Source of the DNA: Aeromicrobium senzhongii
Lineage (GTDB): Bacteria > Actinomycetota > Actinomycetes > Propionibacteriales > Nocardioidaceae
DNA: 64,000 nt
Assembly: GCF_014334735.1 (NCBI RefSeq)
Contig: NZ_CP060587.1
Coordinates: forward strand, 1,116,001 to 1,180,000
Direction of reading: 5' to 3'
Under the pieces are notes generated by a model, which saw nothing but the letters and a program-made list of their open reading frames with translations, did not search any database and was not told the origin of the DNA. The position numbers and the translations under genes were made by a program. Numbering within the stretch: position 1 is the first letter of the stretch; each line of letters opens with the position of its first letter. Shown piece by piece: positions 34,934 to 44,863 of this stretch.

Positions 34934-36687
34934 TGGCCACCGCAACCTTCGATGCCCCCGAGGCACGTAGCACTCCCGCGAAGAAGGAGCGCTCGCTCGG
35001 GACGAAGGCCTTCACGCTGCTGACGACCACCGACCACAAGGTCATCGGTCAGATGTACGCCGTGACGACGTTCTTCTTCTTCATCTTCGGCGGCATCCTG
35101 GCGCTGATCATCCGCGCCGAGCTGTCCCGTCCGGGGACGCAGTTCGTCGGCGACGAGACGTACAACCAGCTGTTCACGATGCACGGCACGATCATGCTGC
35201 TGATGTTCGCGACGCCGCTGTTCTTCGCCTTCGGCAACATGATCATGCCGCTGCAGATCGGTGCTCCCGACGTCGCGTTCCCGCGACTGAACATGTTCAG
35301 CTACTGGCTGTACCTGTTCGGCTCGCTGATCGCCGTCTCGGGCTTCATCGTCCCCGGTGGCGCCGCCAGCTTCGGCTGGTTCGCCTACCTGCCGCTGTCG
35401 GACTCGATCCACAGCCCCGGCGTCGGTGGCGACCTGTGGGTCATGGGCCTGTACATGTCGGGCCTCGGCACGATCCTGGGCGCCGTCAACTTCATCACCA
35501 CGATCTTCTGCATGCGCGCTCCGGGCATGACCATGTTCCGGATGCCGATCTTCGTGTGGAACACGCTGGTCACCAGCATCTTGATCATCGTCGTGTTCCC
35601 GGTGTTCGCCGCGGCGCTGCTCGCGCTGGGCGCGGACCGCATGCTCGGCTCTCACGTGTTCGACCCATCGACCGGTGGACCGATCATGTACCAGCACCTG
35701 TTCTGGTTCTTCGGACACCCAGAGGTGTACATCATCGCCCTGCCGTTCTTCGGCATCATCACCGAAGTCCTGCCGGTCTTCAGCCGCAAGCCGGTCTTCG
35801 GCTACGTCGGCCTGGTCGGCGCGACCCTGGCGATCGCGGTGCTCTCGGCGGCGGTGTGGGCTCACCACATGTTCGTCACGGGGGCGGTCAACCTCGCGTT
35901 CTTCAGCTTCATGACGCTGTTGATCGGTGTGCCAACCGGTGTGAAGTTCTTCAACTGGATCGGCACGATGTGGGGCGGATCGGTCTCGTTCGACTCGCCG
36001 ATGCTGTTCTCGCTGGGCTTCCTCACGACCTTCCTGTTCGGCGGTCTGACCGGCATCGTGCTGGCCTCGCCGGCGCTGGACTTCCACCTGTCCGACACCT
36101 ACTTCGTGGTGGCGCACTTCCACTACGTCGTGTTCGGCACGGTCGTCTTCGCGATGTTCGCGGGCTACTACTACTGGTGGCCCAAGATCACGGGCCGGAT
36201 GCTCGACGAGAAGCTGGCCAAGATCCACTTCTGGCTGCTGTTCGTCGGCTTCCACCTGACCTTCCTGGTGCAGCACTGGCTGGGTGTCGAGGGCTTCCCG
36301 CGTCGTTACGCCGACTACCTGCCCGGTGACGGCTTCACGCGACTCAACGAGATCTCCACGATCGGCGCCTTCTTGCTCGGTGCCTCCACGCTGCCGTTCC
36401 TCTACAACGTGTGGAAGTCCCGCAACGCGCCCCTGGTCCGCCAGGACGACCCGTGGGGCTGGGGCCGCTCGCTGGAGTGGGCCACCTCGAGCCCGCCGCC
36501 GCGTCACAACTTCGTGTCGCTGCCGCGGATCCGCTCGGAGAGCCCGGCGTTCGACCTGCACCACCCGGACGTGGTCGAGCTGGAGATGGCCCAGAACCCC
36601 GACGCCAACGACGCCCTGGCGGACACTCCCGACGTGGAGGGTCGCCGCGAGGCGCTCGGCGGCAACAACCCCAAGGCTGGTGAGTGA
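34933..36687 (+). CDS. ctaD: Cytochrome c oxidase subunit I
   Basis: Catalytic heme-copper subunit of the aa3 oxidase, twelve helices, 584 residues. The CuB region [17 protein letters not shown] and the WAHHMF heme/copper segment are present, with the characteristic tyrosine that is crosslinked to a histidine. The start codon shares one base with the ctaC stop (TGATG), so translation is coupled. The C-terminal tail is long and charged, typical of actinobacterial CtaD. It is followed by ctaF after three bases. Confidence 0.97.
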   Translation: MATATFDAPEARSTPAKKERSLGTKAFTLLTTTDHKVIGQMYAVTTFFFFIFGGILALIIRAELSRPGTQFVGDETYNQLFTMHGTIMLLMFATPLFFAFGNMIMPLQIGAPDVAFPRLNMFSYWLYLFGSLIAVSGFIVPGGAASFGWFAYLPLSDSIHSPGVGGDLWVMGLYMSGLGTILGAVNFITTIFCMRAPGMTMFRMPIFVWNTLVTSILIIVVFPVFAAALLALGADRMLGSHVFDPSTGGPIMYQHLFWFFGHPEVYIIALPFFGIITEVLPVFSRKPVFGYVGLVGATLAIAVLSAAVWAHHMFVTGAVNLAFFSFMTLLIGVPTGVKFFNWIGTMWGGSVSFDSPMLFSLGFLTTFLFGGLTGIVLASPALDFHLSDTYFVVAHFHYVVFGTVVFAMFAGYYYWWPKITGRMLDEKLAKIHFWLLFVGFHLTFLVQHWLGVEGFPRRYADYLPGDGFTRLNEISTIGAFLLGASTLPFLYNVWKSRNAPLVRQDDPWGWGRSLEWATSSPPPRHNFVSLPRIRSESPAFDLHHPDVVELEMAQNPDANDALADTPDVEGRREALGGNNPKAGE

Positions 36688-36690
36688 CCG

Positions 36691-37086
36691 ATGCGCAAGG
36701 AGTTCTGGCTCTTCCTGAGCTGTGGCGTGTTCTTCGTGATCGTCACGCCCGTCTACTGGGCGCTGACGCACGAGGTCACCGGCACCACCGCGCTGACCAT
36801 GGCGATGCTGCTGTTCTTCATGATCAGCTTCTACCTGTGGTTCGTCACCAAGGCCATCCCCGAGCGTCCTGAGGACCGCAAGGACGGCGAGATCGTGGAG
36901 GGTGCCGGCGAGCTCGGCTTCTTCCCGCCCTACAGCTGGTGGCCGCTGTTCGCGGCGATGGCGTTCGGCCTGCTCGTCCTGGGTGTCGTCTTCGGCTGGT
37001 GGATGTTCATCATGGCCCTGCCGATCGGTGCGATCTGCGTCATCGGCTGGCTGTTCGAGTACTACCGCGGAGAGCACGCTCACTGA
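36691..37086 (+). CDS. ctaF: Cytochrome c oxidase subunit IV
   Basis: Small membrane subunit of the actinobacterial bcc-aa3 supercomplex, 131 residues with four hydrophobic helices (about 5-25, 30-50, 78-98 and 100-118). It lies three bases after ctaD and right before a 19-bp terminator, as expected for the last gene of the operon. The family is specific to actinobacteria. Confidence 0.93.
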   Translation: MRKEFWLFLSCGVFFVIVTPVYWALTHEVTGTTALTMAMLLFFMISFYLWFVTKAIPERPEDRKDGEIVEGAGELGFFPPYSWWPLFAAMAFGLLVLGVVFGWWMFIMALPIGAICVIGWLFEYYRGEHAH

Positions 37087-37099
37087 GCAGTTCTCCCGC

Positions 37100-37140
37100 A
37101 CGCAACGCACCCGGTGTCCTCGACACCGGGTGCGTTGCGT
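37100..37140 (+). terminator. Perfect 19-bp hairpin terminator after ctaF
   Basis: Arms 37100-37118 and 37122-37140 are perfectly complementary (core CAACGCACCCGGTGTC) with a 3-nt loop, followed by TTT. This is a textbook rho-independent terminator. Confidence 0.93.
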
Positions 37141-37176
37141 TTTCGGGGATCGGGGTGCGCTGCCTACACTTCTGGA

Positions 37177-38370
37177 GTGAGAAGTGTGGGACGCCTGGTC
37201 ACGATCGTGTTGCTCGCCGTGCTCGTCCTGTCGGGCTGCACCGACGGCGGGGGAGCGAGCGACCCCGCCACCGAGTCCGTCGCCCCGAAGGACCCGCTGA
37301 CGATCGAGACGAGCGTCGACGACGGCGCGTCCTCCGTCCCGGTCGACACGGTGGTGACCGTCGACGGGTTCGACGGGCAGCTGTCGGACGTGACCCTGGC
37401 CTCGCAGGACGGGAAGTCCACGGTGGCCGGCGACATCCGTGGCGTGCGGTGGACCGCTGAGGAGTTCCTCGAGCCGGGCACCCCGTACGTCCTCACCGCG
37501 GTGGGCACGGGTGACGACGGCAAGAAGGTCACGTCCACCACGCGGTTCACCACGCGGGCCCTGACGCTCGACGAGCAGACCTACCCCGCGGTGGCGCCGC
37601 TCCAGGGCGAGACCGTCGGTGTGGGGATGCCGGTCATCGTCAGCTTCGACCTCCCGGTGAAGGACCGGGCGGCCTTCGAGAAGCGGATGAAGGTCACGGC
37701 CGAGCCGGCGACGGTCGGCGGCTGGTACTGGCTCAGCGACAACACCGCGCACTGGCGGCCGAAGAGCTTCTGGAAGCCCGGCACCAAGGTCTCGGTCGAC
37801 CTGGCGCTCAACAGCGTTCCCGCCGGCGGCGGCGTCTACGGTCAGCAGGACCAGCACGTGAAGTTCACGGTCGGCCGATCGGTGGTCTCGGTCGTCGACA
37901 CGAAGCGTCACCAGATGACGGTGAAGATCGACGGCAAGGTCCGGCGGACGATCCCGGTGTCGACCGGCGACGCGTCGCACCGCAGCCGCAACGGGACCAA
38001 GATCATCATGGAGAAGCACGAGTCGATCGACATGGACGCCGCCACGACCGGTGTGGACTCCGACGACCCGGGCTACTACAACCTCACGGGCGTCAAGTAC
38101 GCGATGCGCGTCACCAACTCGGGTGAGTTCCTGCACGCCGCGCCGTGGTCGGTCGCCTCCCAGGGCAACGCCAACGTCAGTCACGGCTGCGTCGGCATGA
38201 GCACGGCGAACGCGGGGTGGCTCTTCTCGAAGAGCAAGCGTGGCGACGTCGTCCGCTACGTGGGCAGCCCGCGTCGGCTCGAGCCGGCCAACGGCTGGAC
38301 GGACTGGAACGTGTCCTGGGGCGACTGGCTCGAGGGCTCAGCGCTGCAGGGCGACGCGGACGCGGCGTGA
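37177..38370 (+). CDS. Lipoprotein L,D-transpeptidase (YkuD)
   Basis: Envelope enzyme making 3-3 cross-links in peptidoglycan, 397 residues. The N-terminal signal sequence ends in lipobox LSGC, so it is an anchored lipoprotein. Two immunoglobulin-like regions follow, then the YkuD catalytic domain with active-site cysteine in SHGCVGMS near the C-terminus. This order matches actinobacterial Ldt proteins (LdtMt2 type). GTG start with a TACACT box 6 nt upstream, thus leaderless. Located immediately after the ctaCDF terminator. Confidence 0.92.
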   Translation: MRSVGRLVTIVLLAVLVLSGCTDGGGASDPATESVAPKDPLTIETSVDDGASSVPVDTVVTVDGFDGQLSDVTLASQDGKSTVAGDIRGVRWTAEEFLEPGTPYVLTAVGTGDDGKKVTSTTRFTTRALTLDEQTYPAVAPLQGETVGVGMPVIVSFDLPVKDRAAFEKRMKVTAEPATVGGWYWLSDNTAHWRPKSFWKPGTKVSVDLALNSVPAGGGVYGQQDQHVKFTVGRSVVSVVDTKRHQMTVKIDGKVRRTIPVSTGDASHRSRNGTKIIMEKHESIDMDAATTGVDSDDPGYYNLTGVKYAMRVTNSGEFLHAAPWSVASQGNANVSHGCVGMSTANAGWLFSKSKRGDVVRYVGSPRRLEPANGWTDWNVSWGDWLEGSALQGDADAA

Positions 38371-38379
38371 GCGTGCGCC

Positions 38380-38955
38380 TCAGCCGGACTGGGCGGCCTT
38401 CTTCGCCGCCTTCTGCTCGCGCTTGAACTCGCGCACCTTCGTCAGGGTCTCGGGACTCGTGATGTCGGCGACGCTGCGGTGTCCCGGCTGCCCGTAGTCC
38501 CCGGCTGCCTCGCGCCAGCCCCGACCCTCGTAGCCGTACTGCTTGCCCAGCAGGGCGAGGAAGATCTTGGCCTTCTGGTCGCCGAAGCCCGGCAGCGCCT
38601 TGAGCCGCTTGAGCACCTCGGCCCCGTCCGGCGAGCCCTGGGTCCAGATCGCGGAGGCGTCGCCGCCCCAGGTGTCGCGCACGGCGACCGCGACGGCCTG
38701 CACCCGGCCGGCCATCGAACCGGGGTAGCGGTGCACGGCCGGCGTCTGGCGGAAGACCGCCTCGAAGGCCTCGGGGTCCTGCGCCGCGATCTCGGCGGGC
38801 TCGAGCGTGCCGACGCGTTCGCGGATCTTCGCCGGACCCGCGAACGCGGTCTCCATGGCGATCTGCTGGTCGAGCAGCATTCCGACCAGGAGCGCGAAGG
38901 GGTCGTCGGTCAGCAACTGGTCCGCGGCGGCGTCGCCGGTGATGGAGAGGCTCAT
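38380..38955 (-). CDS. HhH-GPD type base-excision repair protein
   Basis: A 191-residue DNA-glycosylase-like protein. The helix-hairpin-helix ALPGFGDQKAKIFLALLGKQ and the DQQIAMETAF segment near the start fit the HhH-GPD superfamily, but the iron-sulfur cysteines of EndoIII are absent, as in the short actinobacterial homologues. ATG start at 38955 overlaps the stop of the condensation-domain gene (ATGA), so translation is coupled to it. Basic C-terminal tail. Confidence 0.86.
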   Translation of the reverse strand: MSLSITGDAAADQLLTDDPFALLVGMLLDQQIAMETAFAGPAKIRERVGTLEPAEIAAQDPEAFEAVFRQTPAVHRYPGSMAGRVQAVAVAVRDTWGGDASAIWTQGSPDGAEVLKRLKALPGFGDQKAKIFLALLGKQYGYEGRGWREAAGDYGQPGHRSVADITSPETLTKVREFKREQKAAKKAAQSG

Positions 38956-40295
38956 GCCCCCATCCTCGCCGGTCGCGGCTCGGCTGCCGCCCCAGGCCCC
39001 GGGGAGGCGCCCGTGGCGAGAGCGCGCATGCGCGCCACCAGGTGGTCGAGCCAGGCACCGACGTTGCGGCGCGCGGTGGCCGTGTCGGGGTAGCGGCAGC
39101 GCAGGTGCACGCCGGAGTCGTCGATGATGAACCACAGCATCACGCCGTGGGTCGAGATCGCGGCGCTGACGTACTGCGCGTCCAGGCCGGCGGTGTCGAT
39201 CCGCACCGGCAGACGGCGCATGTCGAGCCAGGAGACCGCGAACATGCCCGGCGCCTCGGGCATCCCGCCCCACGGGGCCATGAGGTCGGCCAGCGGCCAC
39301 GAGCCGAGCCGGATCGCCTCGCGGACGGCATCGGCGCAGGCCCTCGGGTCAGGATCCTCGGACTCGAGCACGGCGTTGGTGATGAACCAGCCGACCGAGT
39401 CGTGCCACCGCTGCTCGTACCGGCTGTGCACGGGGAAGACGGTGCGCAGGGCGGTGCCCGCCAGCTCGCGGGTCGTCGAGGTCATCGCCGAGACCGCCAG
39501 GGCCAGCGTCGTGGCCTTCTCGGCGGCGGCCCGCGCCGAGAAGGCGGCGAGGCTGTCGAGGTCGAGCACGTCGCGGATGACGACGCGTTCGGGCTGCGGC
39601 GCCGGATCGCCCAGGGGGAGGGGGAAACGGGGCATCGCCCCGCCGCCGGCCTCGATGACCTCGGCCCAGCGGCGGTGGATCTCGGGAGGGGCGGGGGAGC
39701 GCTGCTGCAGTGCCACCGTGTGCTCGGCGAAGGTCGGCACCTGACGCGGCGTGGGCGCGACGCCCTGACGGCACTGGTCGAGCGCCGCCAGCACGTCGCG
39801 CGCGATGACGAGCATGGACCACATGTCGACGTGGGCGTGGTCGGCCGCCACGACGAGCGTCGGCCCGTCCGCGGTCTCGATGACGCAGAACCGGTGTGAG
39901 GGCTGGGAGTACGGGCGGCAGCCGGCGTCCAGCACGGCGTGCAGCGCGTCGTTCATGGCCTGCCCGGGTCGCACCTCGTGCTCGGTCCAGCCGCCGTCGC
40001 CGACCGTCACCTCGTGCAGCGCGGGAGTCGCGTCGTCCCCGGGCACGAACACCGAGCGCAGGGTGCCGTGGGACGCCACCACGGCCCGCCACGCGGCGGC
40101 GAGGTCCTCACGGGCCACCGGGGCGTCCAGGCGCATCGCCAGGGCCATCCAGGAGCCGGCCCGGTCGCCGGCGCCGACGTGCCGCGCCTGGTCGAACGAC
40201 ACGGGCAGGGGAGCGCCGGGTGCCGAGAACGTCAGATCGTGGCTCAGCAGGGGGCCGAACGGCAGGCGCAGGTGCGCGACGTGCGTGAGACGCAT
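38952..40295 (-). CDS. Stand-alone condensation-domain protein
   Basis: A 447-residue protein of the chloramphenicol acetyltransferase/condensation superfamily. The catalytic region is DHAHVDMWS: the second histidine and the aspartate of HHxxxDG are kept, while the first histidine is Asp and the glycine is Met. No adenylation, carrier or thioesterase domain is present here, so it is not a peptide synthetase module. It might transfer an acyl group to a lipid or small molecule, like the mycobacterial PapA proteins. ATG start with a TAGGTT box 6 nt upstream, leaderless. Coupled to the repair gene downstream by ATGA. Confidence 0.8.
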   Translation of the reverse strand: MRLTHVAHLRLPFGPLLSHDLTFSAPGAPLPVSFDQARHVGAGDRAGSWMALAMRLDAPVAREDLAAAWRAVVASHGTLRSVFVPGDDATPALHEVTVGDGGWTEHEVRPGQAMNDALHAVLDAGCRPYSQPSHRFCVIETADGPTLVVAADHAHVDMWSMLVIARDVLAALDQCRQGVAPTPRQVPTFAEHTVALQQRSPAPPEIHRRWAEVIEAGGGAMPRFPLPLGDPAPQPERVVIRDVLDLDSLAAFSARAAAEKATTLALAVSAMTSTTRELAGTALRTVFPVHSRYEQRWHDSVGWFITNAVLESEDPDPRACADAVREAIRLGSWPLADLMAPWGGMPEAPGMFAVSWLDMRRLPVRIDTAGLDAQYVSAAISTHGVMLWFIIDDSGVHLRCRYPDTATARRNVGAWLDHLVARMRALATGASPGPGAAAEPRPARMGA

Positions 40296-40340
40296 GCCAG
40301 TAACCTATTCCCCTGATCCCACCCGAGCGCAGGAGGCGGC

Positions 40341-41123
40341 GTGCACAGGTTCACGGTGCCGGGCGCCGAGCTCGCCTGGGCGTTCAGCGACGAGTCCGGG
40401 CCCGCGGTCGTGCAGCTGCACGGCCTCACGTCCAGCCGGGCGCGCGACCGCGTGCTCGACCTCGACCTGGGCCGAGGCCTCTCGGGCACCCGGCTGCTGC
40501 GCTACGACGCGCGCGGACACGGACACTCCTCGGGTCGGCCCGAGCCGCAGGACTACCGGTGGCCGTCGCTGGCCGACGACCTGCTGCGCCTGCTGGACCA
40601 CTGGTTCCCGGGGGAGCGGGTGCACGGTGTCGGCCCGTCGATGGGCGCCGCCACGCTGCTGCACGCCGCGGTCCGCGATCCGGAGCGCTTCGGTGGACTG
40701 ACCCTGTTGCTGCCGCCCACGGCCTGGGCCACGCGGGCGGCGCGAGCGGGCGACTACCTGCGCCTGGCCGACCTCGTCGAGGCGGAGGGTGTCGAGCGCG
40801 TGATCGAGGAGGGGAGAGCCGCCCCGCAGCCGCCGGCCACGGTCGGGCACCCCGACACCGTGCCCGACGTGAGCGCCGCGCTGCTGCCGTCGGTCCTGCG
40901 CGGCGCCGCCGGCAGCGACCTGCCGGCGCCGGAGATGATCGCGGGGATCGATGTCCCCACCACGGTGCTGGCGTGGGTGGACGACCCGGCCCACCCGATC
41001 TCGACCGCCGAGGCGCTGGTCGAGCTGATGCCCCGGGCCACGTTGCAGGTCGCCGAGACCGGCGCGGACGTGCTCCGCTGGCCGGGCGTGCTGGCGTCCG
41101 ACATCGCGCAGCCCACCCGCTGA
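40341..41123 (+). CDS. Alpha/beta fold hydrolase
   Basis: A 260-residue serine hydrolase with the nucleophile elbow GPSMGA and oxyanion region QLHGLTSSRA. The rest of the triad is less certain; the expected aspartate is near TVLAWVDDPAHPIS and no clear terminal histidine is seen, which may point to an altered triad. Substrate unknown. GTG start with AGGAGG upstream. Convergent with qcrB, with which it shares a terminator. Divergent from the condensation gene across 45 bp. Confidence 0.78.
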   Translation: MHRFTVPGAELAWAFSDESGPAVVQLHGLTSSRARDRVLDLDLGRGLSGTRLLRYDARGHGHSSGRPEPQDYRWPSLADDLLRLLDHWFPGERVHGVGPSMGAATLLHAAVRDPERFGGLTLLLPPTAWATRAARAGDYLRLADLVEAEGVERVIEEGRAAPQPPATVGHPDTVPDVSAALLPSVLRGAAGSDLPAPEMIAGIDVPTTVLAWVDDPAHPISTAEALVELMPRATLQVAETGADVLRWPGVLASDIAQPTR

Positions 41124-41172
41124 GCAGACCCTCTGCTGCGGACTCGCACCCCGTCGCGTCCAGCCGTCGACA

Positions 41173-41215
41173 ACGCACGAGGGCCCCGACCGTGATGGTC
41201 GGGGCCCTCGTGCGT
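41173..41215. terminator. Bidirectional 19-bp hairpin terminator
   Basis: Perfect 19-bp arms (41173-41191 and 41197-41215, core GCACGAGGGCCCCGACC) with a 5-nt loop, lying between the convergent hydrolase and qcrB stops. It can serve both strands. Confidence 0.88.
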
Positions 41216-41226
41216 GGTGCGATGAA

Positions 41227-42939
41227 TCAGTGGACGCGCGGGACGCCCGTCTCGGACACGCCCTGGAAGTCGTCTCCCAGGTCGACCGGGTGCTCACCGC
41301 TGTGGGCGAGGTGCTCGGCCGCGTGCTCCATGTCCGTGCGGGTCGGCTTGTCCACCGAACCGTCGTAGTAGAACCGGCGCAGCTTCTCGCGGAACGACTC
41401 CTTGCGGTAGTTCGGGTTGCGAACACCGTAGGCGTCGGTCTTGTGCACGACCTCGTCCTCGAGCTCGGGCAGACGCTCACGAGAAGCCGTGAGGGCGTAG
41501 GCCTCGGTCTCGGGCAGCGGCGCGTGGCGCTCGGAGTAGCCGCCGTCGGGGGAGCGGTCGATGACGCCCGTCTCCCAGCCGTGGGTCAACGTCTCGTTGT
41601 CCTTGCGCTGCAGCGAGATGCAGATCCGCTTCGTGATGATGAAGGCGATGACCGGGAAGATGAACAACCCGAACCGCAGCACCCAGGTGATCGCGAAGAT
41701 GTCCAGACCGAACTTGAGCGCGATGATGTCGTTGCCGCCGGCGATCCAGCCGACGCCGTAGGCGGTCATCGCCGCGACGCCGAGCGCGGTACGGACCGGC
41801 GCGTTGCGGGGACGCTCGAGCAGGTGGTGCTCGCGCTGGTCACCGGTGATCCACCGCTCGATGAACGGCCACAGGGCCAGCGACGTGAACAAGATGCCCA
41901 GGCCGCCCACACCGGGCAGGAAGACGCTCCAGGTCCAGGTGCGGTTGAACCACGTGGTCTCCAGCGGAGGCATGAGACGCACGAGACCCTCGGACAGACC
42001 CATGTACCAGTCCGGCTGGGAGCCGGCGGTGACCTCGGAGGGGTTGTACGGACCGTACGCCCACACCGGGTTGATCTGGATCAGCGCGCCCATCAGCGCC
42101 AGGAAGCCGAAGACGATGAAGAAGAAGCCGCCGGCCTTGGCCATGTAGACGGGGAGCATCGGGTAGCCCACGACGTTGTCGTTGGTGCGTCCGGCGCCGG
42201 GCCACTGCGTGTGCTTGTGGTAGACGAGCAGCAGCATGTGAGCCCCGATGAGGCCCAGCAGGAGCGCCGGGATCAGCAGGATGTGGGCCATGTACAGGCG
42301 CGGGATGATGATCTCGCCCGGGAACTCGCCACCGAAGACGAAGAACTCGAGGTAGGAGCCGACCAGCGGGATCGAGCGGATCAGGCCGTCGACGAAGCGC
42401 AGGCCCGTGCCCGACAGCAGGTCGTCGGGCAGCGAGTAGCCCGCGAAGCCCTCGACCATGCCGAGGCTGAGCAGGCCGACACCGATGAGCCAGTTGACCT
42501 CACGCGGCTTGCGGTAGGCGCCCGTGAAGAACACGCGCAGCGCGTGCGCCATCATCGCCGCCACGAACAGCGCAGCCGCCCAGTGGTGGATCTGGCGCAT
42601 CAGCAGGCCGCCGCGGATGTCGAACGAGATGTCGAGCGTCGAGGCGTAGGCCTGCGACATCTCGATGCCGTACAGCGGACCGTACGAGCCCGTGTACTCG
42701 ACCTCGCCCATGCTGGGAACGAACCACAGCGTCAGGAAGACACCGGTCAGCAGCAGGACGACGAAGCTCCACAGCGCGATCTCGCCGAGCATGAAGGACC
42801 AGTGCTCGGGGAAGACCTTGCGCAGGTTCTTCTTGCCGGCCGCGGCCAGGCCGAGGCGGTCGTCGAGCCAGCCGACGGGGCCGGCCAGCTTCTTTCCGGT
42901 CGGGGAGTCCTCGACTCGGGTGAAGGTGTTTGCGCTCAC
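41227..42939 (-). CDS. qcrB: Cytochrome bc1 complex cytochrome b subunit
   Basis: Membrane subunit holding both quinol sites and the two b hemes, 570 residues. The N-terminal cytochrome b core is followed by an actinobacterial extension. Heme-ligand histidines lie in RQIHHWAA and in HVLLIPALLLGLIGAH-type segments of helices II and IV. It is the last gene of qcrC-qcrA-qcrB, with a 4-base overlap with qcrA. The terminator follows 12 bp beyond the stop. Confidence 0.96.
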   Translation of the reverse strand: MSANTFTRVEDSPTGKKLAGPVGWLDDRLGLAAAGKKNLRKVFPEHWSFMLGEIALWSFVVLLLTGVFLTLWFVPSMGEVEYTGSYGPLYGIEMSQAYASTLDISFDIRGGLLMRQIHHWAAALFVAAMMAHALRVFFTGAYRKPREVNWLIGVGLLSLGMVEGFAGYSLPDDLLSGTGLRFVDGLIRSIPLVGSYLEFFVFGGEFPGEIIIPRLYMAHILLIPALLLGLIGAHMLLLVYHKHTQWPGAGRTNDNVVGYPMLPVYMAKAGGFFFIVFGFLALMGALIQINPVWAYGPYNPSEVTAGSQPDWYMGLSEGLVRLMPPLETTWFNRTWTWSVFLPGVGGLGILFTSLALWPFIERWITGDQREHHLLERPRNAPVRTALGVAAMTAYGVGWIAGGNDIIALKFGLDIFAITWVLRFGLFIFPVIAFIITKRICISLQRKDNETLTHGWETGVIDRSPDGGYSERHAPLPETEAYALTASRERLPELEDEVVHKTDAYGVRNPNYRKESFREKLRRFYYDGSVDKPTRTDMEHAAEHLAHSGEHPVDLGDDFQGVSETGVPRVH

Positions 42940-44027
42940 AGGTCACCGCCGAACTTCTCGTTGAGCTTCTTCTGGTCGCGAGCGAGCTCGGGGTAGCTCG
43001 GGGCCACGATCTCGGGGAAGTCGCTGACCGCGATGAGGTAGCCCTCGCCGTCGACCGCGAGCGGCAGCTGCGGTAGCGGACGGACGGCGGGACCGAAGAT
43101 GACCTTGCCGTTGTCGGCCAGGTCGAAGGTCGACTGGTGGCACGGGCACAGCAGGTGATGCGTCTGCTGCTCCCACAGGCTGATCGGGCAGCCGACGTGC
43201 GTGCAGATCTTGGAGTAGCACAAGATGCCGTCGACGCCCCAGTTCTCGCGACCCTTGGCGGGCGTGATGTCCTGCGGACGCATGCGCACGATGATGACCG
43301 CGGCCTTGGCCTTGGCGGCCAGCAGGTCGTGACCGTGGATGACGGGGTGACCCTCGCCGTCGGTCTCGAAGAAGACCGCGGGCTCGCCGTTGACCAGCTG
43401 GCCGACCTCGAGGTCGGCGGGCTTGATCGGCTGGCCCGAGACGTCGTTGACGACGCGCATGCCCTTCTTCCAGACGGTGACGTCCTGGTCGTGGGGGAGC
43501 GGGCCGAGGTCGCGCAGCAGCACGATGGCCGGCAGGCCCATGGCGCCGACGGCGCCGAGCAGGCTGTTGCGGATCAGGGGACGACGGCCGATGCCGCTCT
43601 CCTGGATGCCGGCGTTGATGTCGGCCATCGTCGCGGAGCGATCGTCGTCGCTGGAGCGGGCCGGGTGGCGCATCTCGACCATCTCGTGGTCGCCCATGAG
43701 CTTCTTGGCCCACTGGATGATGCCCACGCCGATCAGCAGCAGGCCGCCGCCGAGCGTGGTGCCGAACGCGAAGTTCTGCGCCGACCAGCCGCCGAAGGCG
43801 TTGCCGGACGCGGGGTCGCCGACGGCGAAGATCCGCTCGTCCGCGTCGATCATGAAGTACGCGAAGCAGAAGCCGATCAGCAGCAGCGTGGCCAGGCCGA
43901 ACATCGCGGCGATCTGGCGCTCGGTGCGGCGCTCCTGAGCGACGTCGACGTCCTGGGGCCGGTACTGGTGGGGCTGGATCCCCGGGTCGGGGATCGGATC
44001 GCCGGTGGTTTCGATTTCGGTGCTCAT
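42936..44027 (-). CDS. qcrA: Cytochrome bc1 complex Rieske iron-sulfur subunit
   Basis: [2Fe-2S] subunit of the bcc complex, 363 residues with three N-terminal membrane helices, as in actinobacteria. The cluster motifs CTHVGC and CPCHQS are complete and near residue 280-300. ATG starts overlap the neighbouring genes (qcrC stop and qcrB start) by four bases each, so the three subunits are translated together. The long N-terminal cytosolic segment is typical. Confidence 0.96.
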   Translation of the reverse strand: MSTEIETTGDPIPDPGIQPHQYRPQDVDVAQERRTERQIAAMFGLATLLLIGFCFAYFMIDADERIFAVGDPASGNAFGGWSAQNFAFGTTLGGGLLLIGVGIIQWAKKLMGDHEMVEMRHPARSSDDDRSATMADINAGIQESGIGRRPLIRNSLLGAVGAMGLPAIVLLRDLGPLPHDQDVTVWKKGMRVVNDVSGQPIKPADLEVGQLVNGEPAVFFETDGEGHPVIHGHDLLAAKAKAAVIIVRMRPQDITPAKGRENWGVDGILCYSKICTHVGCPISLWEQQTHHLLCPCHQSTFDLADNGKVIFGPAVRPLPQLPLAVDGEGYLIAVSDFPEIVAPSYPELARDQKKLNEKFGGDL

Positions 44028-44863
44028 CGCTTCTTCGACCTCGTTCCGTGCATGCCGATCCAGATGGCGAAGGCCGTCAGGCCACCCATGCCGATCAGCC
44101 AGACGAACATGCCGTCGACGACCGGGCCGAGGCCGCCGCCGCCGATGCCGCCGGCGTTGCCCTGCTGCTGGACCGTCTTGACGTACGCGATGACGTTGCG
44201 CTTGTCCTCGGGGGTCAGCACGTCATCGGAGAAGACGGGCATCTGCTGCGGGCCGGTCAGCATGGCCTCGTAGATGTGGATGGGATCGACGCCCTTGAGG
44301 GTCGGGGCGAAGCGGCCGCTGGGCAGCGCACCGCCGGCGCCGACGGAGTTGTGGCACGCGGTGCAGTTCGTCCGGAAGAACTCGCCACCCTCGGAGATGC
44401 CCTCCTTGTCGACGTTCTGCCAGTCGAGGTCCTCGTCGGACGGACGCGAGGGGCCGGGAGCCAGCGAGGCGACGTAGGCCGCGATCTGGTTGATCTCGTC
44501 CTGGCTGTACTCGACGTGCTTCTTCACGGCCTGCGGCGCGGTCTGCGCCATCGGCATACGGCCGGTCTCCATCTGGAAGCCGACGGCGGCAGCGCCGACG
44601 CCGATCAGCGAGGGACCGTAGTTGCCGGGGTTGTCGCCCGTGCCGCGGGTCGTGACGCCCTGGGCGTTCAGGCCGTGGCAGCTGGCGCAGCCGACGACGA
44701 AGAGCTGCCGTCCGGCCTCGACCTCGGAGACGGAGGAGGCGGACTCGGCCGTGGCCGGTTCCGGTGCCACCGTCGCGTAGGCCGCGCCGGTGAGCAAGAG
44801 CGCCAGTGCCAGCAGCGCCAGAAGCGCCATGGGATGCCGGCGGCGTGTCGACAGTTTCCGCAC
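44024..44863 (-). CDS. qcrC: Cytochrome bc1 complex diheme cytochrome c subunit
   Basis: Membrane-anchored diheme cytochrome c, 279 residues, which passes electrons directly to the oxidase in the bcc-aa3 supercomplex. The two heme sites are VVGCASCHG and NCTACHNS. An N-terminal helix (about 13-31) and a C-terminal helix (about 250-272) anchor it. A GTG start at 44863 is favoured by a GAGG site 7 nt upstream. The 150-bp region before it has a TACTCT -10 candidate and a short inverted repeat (ATGCG-n2-CGCAT). Confidence 0.94.
   Translation of the reverse strand: MRKLSTRRRHPMALLALLALALLLTGAAYATVAPEPATAESASSVSEVEAGRQLFVVGCASCHGLNAQGVTTRGTGDNPGNYGPSLIGVGAAAVGFQMETGRMPMAQTAPQAVKKHVEYSQDEINQIAAYVASLAPGPSRPSDEDLDWQNVDKEGISEGGEFFRTNCTACHNSVGAGGALPSGRFAPTLKGVDPIHIYEAMLTGPQQMPVFSDDVLTPEDKRNVIAYVKTVQQQGNAGGIGGGGLGPVVDGMFVWLIGMGGLTAFAIWIGMHGTRSKKR

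Noticed and set aside
34765..38184. A 1139-codon minus-strand open frame
   Set aside because: Antisense to ctaCDF and the L,D-transpeptidase, rich in His/Glu/Arg/Asp shadow composition, with no supporting start site or family match.
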